Source: JBJXHB01 sp046160725
Lineage (GTDB): Bacteria > Pseudomonadota > Gammaproteobacteria > Burkholderiales > Burkholderiaceae_C
Assembly (NCBI GenBank): GCA_046160725.1
Contig: JBJXHB010000264.1
Coordinates: 1 to 6,019, forward strand
Length of the DNA: 6,019 nucleotides
Reading direction: 5' to 3'
The notes under the pieces were generated by a model that was not told the origin of the DNA, did not search any database, and saw only the letters and a program-made list of their open reading frames with translations. Positions 1 to 6,019 of this stretch are shown in pieces; position 1 is the first letter of the stretch; each line of letters opens with the position of its first letter. A program made the position numbers and the translations under genes.

Positions 1-797
1 TGCTGGCGCCGGGCCGGCGCCTGGACCCTGCGGCTCTCGGCCTGGCGGCTGGCGTGGGTGCGGCCACGCTCAGGGTGCGCCACCGGCCACGGGTGGCCCT
101 GTTCTCGACCGGCGACGAGCTGGTCATGCCCGGGCAGCCGCTCAAGCCAGGCGCCATCTACAACTCCAATCGCTTCACGCTGCGCGGTCTGCTGCAGGCG
201 GGCGGCTGCGATGTGGTCGACCTCGGCATCGTGCCCGACCAGCTGGAAGCCACCCGTGCCGCGTTGCGCGAGGCTGCCCTGGGCAGCGACCTGATCGTCA
301 CCTCCGGCGGCGTCTCGATGGGCGAGGAGGACCACCTTCGGCCCGCCCTGCAGGCCGAGGGCCGCCTGGCGCTGTGGCAAGTGGCCATAAAGCCCGGCAA
401 GCCTTTGGCCTTCGGCGCCGTCCGGCGGCCGCCGGGTGGCGCGGCGGGCGATGAAGCGCTTTATATCGGACTGCCCGGCAATCCAGTGTCCAGCTTTGTC
501 ACCTTTCTGCTGGCCGTCGCCCCGGTGTTGCGCGCCTTGCAGGGCATGCCGGCCGTCGGCCCGGCGCCACGGCCGGCTCGGGCCGACTTTGACTGGCCCA
601 GTCCGGACCGCCGACGAGAGTTCCTGCGTGTGCGGTTCAACAGCGAAGGCGGGCTGGACCTGTTTCCCAACCAAAGCTCGGGTGTGCTGACGTCTGCGGC
701 CTGGGCCGACGGTCTGGTCGACAACCCGCCCGGGCGCGCCATCGCCCGAGGGGAAACGGTGGCCTGGCTTTCGTTGGCCGGCCTGATCGGCGCATGA
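1..797 (+). CDS. moeA: Molybdopterin molybdenumtransferase MoeA, 3' part (5' end off the window)
   Basis: MoeA inserts molybdate into adenylylated molybdopterin to finish the molybdenum cofactor, in the cytoplasm. The reading frame is open from the left edge (first full codon at base 3), so about 264 C-terminal residues of a roughly 400-residue protein are present. A GTG at 54 is internal, because family-like sequence (the LGLAAG stretch) continues upstream of it. Counting from the first visible residue, the MoCF-binding domain starts near residue 28 with RPRVALFSTGDEL. It continues with the TSGGVSMGEEDH motif, the KPGKP motif and the GLPGNPVSSF loop, all hallmarks of the MoeA/MogA fold. The last 80 or so residues match the beta-barrel C-terminal domain IV. 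The TGA stop overlaps the moaD start as ATGA, which indicates a shared transcript and coupled translation. The family call is firm; the subfamily (MoeA1 or MoeA2 paralogue) cannot be judged from this part. Confidence 0.95.
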   Translation, partial: LAPGRRLDPAALGLAAGVGAATLRVRHRPRVALFSTGDELVMPGQPLKPGAIYNSNRFTLRGLLQAGGCDVVDLGIVPDQLEATRAALREAALGSDLIVTSGGVSMGEEDHLRPALQAEGRLALWQVAIKPGKPLAFGAVRRPPGGAAGDEALYIGLPGNPVSSFVTFLLAVAPVLRALQGMPAVGPAPRPARADFDWPSPDRRREFLRVRFNSEGGLDLFPNQSSGVLTSAAWADGLVDNPPGRAIARGETVAWLSLAGLIGA

Positions 798-1054
798 TCA
801 GCCTTCGCATCAACCTGCGTTTTTTTGCCTCGCTGCGTGAGGCCCTTGGCGCTGGCGAGTCGGTGGAGGTGCCGGTGGGCACCACCCTGGGCAGCCTGCG
901 CGACCTGCTGATTGCCCGGGGCGGGCGTCATGCCGAGGTCCTGGCCCGGGGTCGGGCCGTTCGCTGTGCGCTGAACCAGGTCATGAGCGATGAGGCCACG
1001 CCGCTGACCGCCGGTGCGGAGGTGGCCTTCTTCCCGCCGGTGACCGGCGGATGA
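794..1054 (+). CDS. moaD: Molybdopterin synthase sulfur-carrier subunit MoaD
   Basis: MoaD is the small subunit of molybdopterin synthase. Its C-terminal glycine is adenylylated by MoeB and converted to a thiocarboxylate that donates sulfur to precursor Z (cPMP) in the MoaE active site. The 86-residue product is close to the usual length of about 81. It has the beta-grasp (ubiquitin-like) pattern: an N-terminal strand ending in RFFASLREALG (9-19), a central helix (TLGSLRDLLIARG, 31-43), the conserved ALNQ (59-62) and the diagnostic tail FFPPVTGG (79-86) with the terminal Gly-Gly intact. The ATG lies inside the moeA stop (ATGA). No good Shine-Dalgarno precedes it, so translation probably depends on coupling to moeA. 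moaE follows. I see nothing abnormal in the protein. Confidence 0.95.
   Translation: MISLRINLRFFASLREALGAGESVEVPVGTTLGSLRDLLIARGGRHAEVLARGRAVRCALNQVMSDEATPLTAGAEVAFFPPVTGG
1034..1050 (+). repeat. Perfect 7-bp palindrome with 3-base loop at the end of moaD
   Basis: CCGCCGG-TGA-CCGGCGG can form a seven-pair all-GC stem directly before the moaD stop codon. It encodes the conserved PPVTGG tail, so the symmetry may simply follow from codon choice in a high-GC genome. No T-run follows, so it is not an intrinsic terminator. A hairpin here could affect translation or RNA processing between moaD and moaE, but that is speculation. Confidence 0.4.
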
Positions 1055-1109
1055 CTCTGGCCCGCATACACGCCACATGAAGTTCGAAGCTCCTTTGCCT
1101 GATGGCCCC

Positions 1110-1634
1110 ATGACACGCGTGCGCATCCAGTCGGAGGACTTCGACCTGTCACAGGAGTCCGCGCAACTGCGAGGCGCCGACCTGGGCATCGGTGCGGTCG
1201 CCGCTTTCATCGGCACCGTGCGGGACCGCAACGCGGGCCAGCCTGCTTCCATAGGCTCGATGGAGTTGGAACACTATCCCGGCATGACCGAAGCCTCGAT
1301 CGAGGCCATGATCGATGAGGCACGGCGGCGTTTCGACATCCGGGCTGCCCGCGTCGTGCACCGCATCGGCCTGCTGCAGCCGGGCGACCAGATCGTGCTG
1401 GTGCTGGTCGGCTCGGCCCATCGGGGCCAGGCGTTTCAGGCCTGCGAGTTCCTGATGGACTACCTGAAGACCCAGGCCCCGTTCTGGAAGAAGGAGGCCA
1501 CGGCTGAAGGCGCGCGCTGGGTCGACGCCCGGGTCAGCGACGACGCGGCTCTGGCGCGCTGGGGGCTGCCATCCGGCAACGCCGGGCCGGTATCCCTGCC
1601 TGGCAACGGCGGCAGCAATGGGGGTGGGGCGTGA
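1110..1634 (+). CDS. moaE: Molybdopterin synthase catalytic subunit MoaE
   Basis: MoaE is the large subunit of molybdopterin synthase. It binds cPMP and, with thiocarboxylated MoaD, forms the dithiolene of molybdopterin. The ATG at 1110 gives 174 residues whose N-terminus lines up with E. coli MoaE. An in-frame ATG at 1077 would add 11 residues with no counterpart there, so 1110 is preferred, although neither start has a good ribosome binding site. Visible motifs are GAVAAFIGTVRDRN (28-41), LEHYPGMTEASIE (53-65), VVHRIGLLQPGDQIVLV (82-98), GSAHRGQAF (101-109) and MDYLKTQAPFWKKE (116-129). Lys120 and Lys127 align with the catalytic Lys119 and Lys126 of E. coli. The protein runs about 22 residues beyond the usual end near RWGLP, with a Gly/Ser/Asn/Pro-rich tail (LPSGN to GGGA). 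Its TGA overlaps the crcB GTG start. Confidence 0.95.
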   Translation: MTRVRIQSEDFDLSQESAQLRGADLGIGAVAAFIGTVRDRNAGQPASIGSMELEHYPGMTEASIEAMIDEARRRFDIRAARVVHRIGLLQPGDQIVLVLVGSAHRGQAFQACEFLMDYLKTQAPFWKKEATAEGARWVDARVSDDAALARWGLPSGNAGPVSLPGNGGSNGGGA

Positions 1635-2023
1635 ACGCATCTTTCAACGCTGGGCAAGGGCTGGCGGTGGCCGCCGGCGCTGCGCTCGGCGCTTTGCTGC
1701 GCTGGGCCAGCGCGATCGCCCTGAACCACCTGGTGCCGGCGCTGCCGCTGGGCACTCTGCTGGTCAACTGTCTGGGCGGCCTGCTGATGGGCGTGGCGCT
1801 GGTTGGCTTTGAACCTGTTGCCAGCGCGACCTGGCGTCTGTTCGTGGTCACGGGGTTTCTGGGCGGCTTCACCACCTTCTCGGCCTTCTCGGCGGAGTCC
1901 TTGTTGTTGCTGCAACAGGGCCAGGGGGGGGGCGCACTGCTGCACACCACGGCACATGTGCTGGGAGCCCTGGCCTGCACGGCGCTGGGGTTCATGCTGG
2001 CGCGCCTGTGGTGGCCAGCCTAG
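1631..2023 (+). CDS. crcB: Fluoride channel CrcB/Fluc
   Basis: CrcB (Fluc) is a small inner-membrane protein that works as a dual-topology dimer and lets fluoride leave the cell. The 130-residue product has the usual length and four hydrophobic segments, at roughly 8-30, 39-60, 67-95 (the broken third helix) and 102-126. Family motifs are GAALGALLRW (16-25), GTLLVNCLGGLLMG (41-54, with the pore Asn46) and GFLGGFTTFSAFSAES (75-90, holding the Phe residues of the fluoride path). The start is GTG, overlapping the moaE stop (GTGA) after a G-rich stretch, so it is probably coupled to moaE. This leaves no leader in which a fluoride (crcB-motif) riboswitch could sit directly ahead of the gene. A run of nine G occurs at 1924-1932. 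The family call is firm. Its place in a molybdenum-cofactor operon has no known functional explanation. Confidence 0.93.
   Translation: MNASFNAGQGLAVAAGAALGALLRWASAIALNHLVPALPLGTLLVNCLGGLLMGVALVGFEPVASATWRLFVVTGFLGGFTTFSAFSAESLLLLQQGQGGGALLHTTAHVLGALACTALGFMLARLWWPA
1924..1932 (+). repeat. G9 homopolymer tract inside crcB
   Basis: Nine consecutive G (preceded by CCA, followed by CGC) encode part of QGQGGGA in the loop between the third and fourth membrane segments. The crcB frame is intact at nine G. Gain or loss of one G would remove the fourth membrane segment. Loss of one G puts translation into a frame that stays open through the downstream flavin reductase gene to 2558. The tract could be a slippage site or a sequencing-error hotspot. 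Confidence 0.6.
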
Positions 2024-2042
2024 GACGCTGGACCGTGGGCCG

Positions 2043-2558
2043 ATGACCCCCTCGCCAGACACGACCAACGCCTCCGCGCCGCCCGCCGGGCCTGCGCTGC
2101 GACAAGGCCTGGGACGCTTCGCCACCGGCGTCACCATCATCACTTGCGCCAGTGCCGACGGGCAGCGAACCGGTTTGACAGCCAACTCCTTCGCGTCGCT
2201 CTCGCTGGACCCGCCGCTGATCCTGTGGTCCCTTCGCCTGGCCAGCCCCAGCCTGGCGGCGTTCATGGCAGCGCCTGCGTTTGCGGTGAACGTCCTGGCG
2301 CAGTCGCAGCTGGAGCTGTCGCGTCGTTTCGCCTCCGCACTGCCAGACAAATTTGCGCAGGGGGCATGGCAGGAGGGGCTGGATGGCGTACCTTTGCTGT
2401 CCGGCTGCGCCGCGGTCATCGAGTGCCTGCGCGAGACCCATCAGCCTGCGGGTGACCATATGCTGTTCATCGGACGGGTCCGGCGGATGACCGACCAGGC
2501 CGTGGCTCCGCTGGTGTTCCAGTCCGGGCACTACCGCATGCTGGGTGAGATCCTCTGA
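2043..2558 (+). CDS. Flavin reductase-like FMN-binding split-barrel protein (NAD(P)H:flavin oxidoreductase family)
   Basis: This 171-residue protein belongs to the flavin reductase-like domain family (HpaC, RutF, NtaB and relatives). Many members use NAD(P)H to reduce FMN or FAD, which diffuses to a partner monooxygenase. Visible features are GRFATGVTIITC (24-35), TGLTANSFASLSLDPPLILW (43-62, the flavin-phosphate region), FAVNVLAQSQ (80-89), a conserved-style middle with GVPLL and CAAVIEC (115-128), and the GDHMLFIGRV motif (137-146) typical of the family. The first 18 residues are Pro/Ala/Ser-rich and probably disordered. The ATG at 2043 is 19 bases after the crcB stop with only a weak ribosome binding site. 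The frame is open further upstream, but that region is crcB in another frame. The next gene, an acyl-CoA dehydrogenase-fold protein, begins 34 bases later and is the natural candidate partner. The substrate cannot be read from the sequence, so no gene symbol is given. Confidence 0.87.
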   Translation: MTPSPDTTNASAPPAGPALRQGLGRFATGVTIITCASADGQRTGLTANSFASLSLDPPLILWSLRLASPSLAAFMAAPAFAVNVLAQSQLELSRRFASALPDKFAQGAWQEGLDGVPLLSGCAAVIECLRETHQPAGDHMLFIGRVRRMTDQAVAPLVFQSGHYRMLGEIL

Positions 2559-2559
2559 C

Positions 2560-2578
2560 GCGGCCCTGAGCCGGCCGC
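2560..2578 (+). repeat. Short GC-rich inverted repeat between the reductase and dehydrogenase-like genes
   Basis: GCGGCC (2560-2565) and GGCCGC (2573-2578) are separated by seven bases, just after the reductase stop and just before the ribosome binding site of the next gene. No T-run follows, so termination here is unlikely. It may be a chance GC palindrome or a weak hairpin that modulates the ratio of the two products. Confidence 0.3.
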
Positions 2579-2580
2579 AG

Positions 2581-2585
2581 AAAGG
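2581..2585 (+). promoter_or_regulatory. Ribosome binding site that decides the start of the dehydrogenase-like gene
   Basis: AAAGG ends seven bases before the ATG at 2593, the expected distance. A further AAGG at 2587-2590 lies too close to be useful. The alternative in-frame GTG at 2545 lies inside the reductase gene with no comparable signal, so 2593 is preferred. Confidence 0.5.
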
Positions 2586-2592
2586 CAAGGCT

Positions 2593-3873
2593 ATGGGATC
2601 CGACGTGGCGCTGGACAGCGCGAAGCCGATTGCGCCATCGGCCGATGGGTCGGCGGCGGTCGATGGCCGTTTGGCCGACTGGCTGCGCCGAGTGGCCGAG
2701 ATCGGACCGGGGCTGGCGGCGCGGGCCGCGTTGAACGATCAGGCAGCGGGCTTTGCGGTCGAGGACTTCGCCGACCTGCGGCGGTCCGGGTTGCTCGGCC
2801 TGTGTGTGCCGGTGGAGGACGGCGGCCTGGGCGCGGGCATGGAGGCCTTCATGCGGGTCGCGGCTGAACTGGGCCGCTTCAGCGGTGCCACGGCGCTCGG
2901 CTTCAGCATGCATGCCACGCAGAGCCTGTGGACCGGTCCGGTGATGGCAGCCCTGGGCCTGCCCGCAGCTGATGCCCAGGCGCATCGGTCGCGGCTGGTA
3001 GACCACAACACCGCCATCGTCCAGCAAGGGCGGCTGTGTGCCCAGGCCATCAGCGAGCCGGGCGCGGCATCGGCGGGCGTGGCGCCGTTTGCAACCCAGG
3101 CGCGGGTCGTGGACGGCGGCTGGCGCGTCAGCGGCCACAAGGTGTTCGTGTCCATGGCCGGTCATGCGGATGTCTATGGCGTGCTGTGCACCGAGATCGG
3201 CGGCCATGGCCTGTGCGGAAGCCGGGCGGACACCTTGTTCCTGCGTGTCCCGGCCGATGCGCCCGGGCTCAGGGTGGAGGGTGCTTGGGATCCTCTGGGT
3301 ATGCGGGCCACGGTGAGCCGGGGCCTGCGGCTGGATGAGGTATTTGTGCCAGCAGGCGCCTTGCTGCTGCCACGCGGCGCCTGGCACCTGGCGGCAGGCC
3401 GGTTCCCGCACATGCTGGCCATGCTGATGCCGGCCTACATGGGCCAGGCCCAGGCGGCCTATGATTTCACCGTCGACTATCTGCTCGGCCGGGTGCCCGG
3501 CATGGCGCCCGTCCAGCGGCGCATGTATCCGACCAAGCAGGCCGCGGTCGCGCAGATGCGGGTGCAACTGGAGGGCATGCGGGCGCTGTTCCTGCAGACG
3601 GCCCGCGAGGCCCGCATCGACCCGGACCACGATGCCCGCATGCGCTTGTATGCGGCGCAATACACGGTAATGGAGGGCGCGCACGACCTGTGCCGGCTGG
3701 CGCTGCGCACCTGCGGCGGGCAGGCCATGATGCGCAGCTTTCCCCTGGAGCGCCTGTTTCGAGACACCCGTTGCGGTGCACTGATGCTGCCCCTGACGGC
3801 CGAACTCTGCCTGGAGCGCCTGGGACATGAATGCCTGTATCAGGGCCCCATGGACGACGAAGTGATCGAGTGA
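2593..3873 (+). CDS. Acyl-CoA dehydrogenase-family flavoprotein, atypical catalytic site; possible monooxygenase component
   Basis: The 426-residue product has the three-part acyl-CoA dehydrogenase fold. There is an alpha-helical N-domain (about 26-140, with GLLGLCVPVEDGGLG at 67-80). A beta middle domain follows with the flavin-binding CAQAISEPGAAS (149-160), the GHKVFVSMAGHADVY stretch (181-195) and DPLGMRAT (233-240). The C-terminal helical domain (about 268-415) ends in GGQAMM (375-380) and FPLERLFRDTRCGALMLPLT (383-402). The family usually oxidises acyl-CoA thioesters with FAD. Here the position of the MCAD catalytic Glu (YEGTS motif) is filled by Leu399, and the alternative base of isovaleryl-CoA dehydrogenase (LDLER motif) aligns with Met274, both by eye. 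The flavin reductase immediately upstream fits a two-component monooxygenase of the acyl-CoA-dehydrogenase-fold type (DszC-like group), although the C-terminal signature is not that of DszC itself. Fold is certain; reaction and substrate are unknown. Confidence 0.88.
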   Translation: MGSDVALDSAKPIAPSADGSAAVDGRLADWLRRVAEIGPGLAARAALNDQAAGFAVEDFADLRRSGLLGLCVPVEDGGLGAGMEAFMRVAAELGRFSGATALGFSMHATQSLWTGPVMAALGLPAADAQAHRSRLVDHNTAIVQQGRLCAQAISEPGAASAGVAPFATQARVVDGGWRVSGHKVFVSMAGHADVYGVLCTEIGGHGLCGSRADTLFLRVPADAPGLRVEGAWDPLGMRATVSRGLRLDEVFVPAGALLLPRGAWHLAAGRFPHMLAMLMPAYMGQAQAAYDFTVDYLLGRVPGMAPVQRRMYPTKQAAVAQMRVQLEGMRALFLQTAREARIDPDHDARMRLYAAQYTVMEGAHDLCRLALRTCGGQAMMRSFPLERLFRDTRCGALMLPLTAELCLERLGHECLYQGPMDDEVIE

Positions 3874-3879
3874 TCTGGA

Positions 3880-3916
3880 TCAAGCCCAGACCTGGTGACG
3901 CGGCGAATGGGCTTGA
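3880..3916. repeat. 9-bp perfect inverted repeat overlapping the clpB -35 element
   Basis: TCAAGCCCA (3880-3888) and TGGGCTTGA (3908-3916) are exact reverse complements separated by 19 bases. The right arm supplies the first five bases of the sigma-32 -35 hexamer region. It could be a protein-binding operator, or a stem at the end of the upstream transcript, although no T-run follows. It does not match CIRCE, the HrcA operator. The function is unknown. Confidence 0.5.
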
Positions 3917-3940
3917 AATGAGCGCCACGGCGCCCCATGT
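3912..3940 (+). promoter_or_regulatory. Sigma-32 (RpoH) heat-shock promoter of clpB
   Basis: CTTGAAA (3912-3918) and CCCCATGT (3933-3940) are separated by 14 bases. The known sigma-32 consensus is CTTGAA, then 13-17 bases, then CCCCAT-T. The match is essentially exact in both elements and spacing. Transcription should begin around 3946-3948, leaving a leader of under 20 bases before the clpB start. The position directly ahead of a classic heat-shock gene supports the call. No sigma-70-like promoter is evident in the same gap. Confidence 0.9.
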
Positions 3941-3952
3941 CCTGCCGCAGTT

Positions 3953-3957
3953 GGAGG
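3953..3957 (+). promoter_or_regulatory. Strong Shine-Dalgarno of clpB
   Basis: GGAGG followed by seven bases and the ATG at 3965. This is the best ribosome binding site in the window and fixes the clpB start. It contrasts with the weak sites of the upstream coupled genes. Confidence 0.9.
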
Positions 3958-3964
3958 ATTCACC

Positions 3965-6019
<2,055 letters not shown>

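Noticed and set aside
1803..2042. Upstream extension of the reductase frame into crcB
   Set aside because: The frame is open, but this stretch is crcB in another frame and translates to Cys/Trp/Arg-rich sequence. The ATG at 2043 gives a normal-length family member.
1460..2419. A 319-codon minus-strand frame covering moaE, crcB and the reductase
   Set aside because: It overlaps three well-supported genes on the other strand, and its translation is Ala/Gln/Arg-rich without motifs.
2560..2578. Intrinsic terminator after the reductase gene
   Set aside because: The stem is only six pairs and no T-run follows. The next gene is only 34 bases away, which suggests co-transcription.
2545..2592. GTG start for the dehydrogenase-like protein at 2545
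   Set aside because: It would overlap the reductase end and add 16 unconserved-looking residues. The ATG at 2593 has AAAGG at the right distance.
2467..3828. A 453-codon open frame on the minus strand
   Set aside because: It is a shadow of the dehydrogenase-like gene: His/Gln/Arg-rich translation, no domain and no ribosome binding site.
3874..3890. Hairpin TCTGG/CCAGA just after the dehydrogenase-like stop, as a terminator
   Set aside because: The stem is only five pairs with no T-run, and it competes with the longer 9-bp inverted repeat in the same place.

Overview
The window is high-GC DNA with all seven recognised genes on the + strand, packed tightly and separated by only one intergenic gap of note. 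Gene content, codon use (strong G/C at third positions) and the ClpB sequence suggest a proteobacterium, most likely a betaproteobacterium of the Burkholderiales. That placement is inferred from the look of the proteins, not from a marker gene or a search. I see no rRNA, tRNA, CRISPR array, insertion sequence or phage gene.

Left part (1-2023): the end of a molybdenum-cofactor gene cluster. It holds the 3' part of moeA (molybdenum insertion), then moaD and moaE (the small and large subunits of molybdopterin synthase), then crcB (Fluc fluoride channel). moeA and moaD overlap by ATGA, and moaE and crcB overlap by GTGA, so these genes look translationally coupled. moaD and moaE make one enzyme and MoeA acts later in the same pathway. 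CrcB has no known role in it and appears to share the transcript.

Middle part (2043-3873): a flavin reductase-like protein followed after 34 bases by an acyl-CoA dehydrogenase-fold flavoprotein. By alignment from memory, the second protein lacks a glutamate at both usual catalytic-base positions of acyl-CoA dehydrogenases. Together with the reductase next door, this makes a two-component flavin-dependent monooxygenase a reasonable alternative to a plain dehydrogenase.

Right part (3874-6019): a 91-base intergenic region with a near-consensus heat-shock (sigma-32) promoter, a 9-bp inverted repeat overlapping its -35 element and a strong ribosome binding site, followed by clpB, the Hsp100 disaggregase. 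clpB runs off the right edge at the Walker B motif of its second ATPase domain. This is a separate transcription unit with stress-driven control.

Most of the window is ordinary housekeeping sequence. The points worth a second look are the reductase plus atypical dehydrogenase pair, the inverted repeat at the clpB promoter, and a run of nine G in crcB. I found no clear evidence of an entirely new system.
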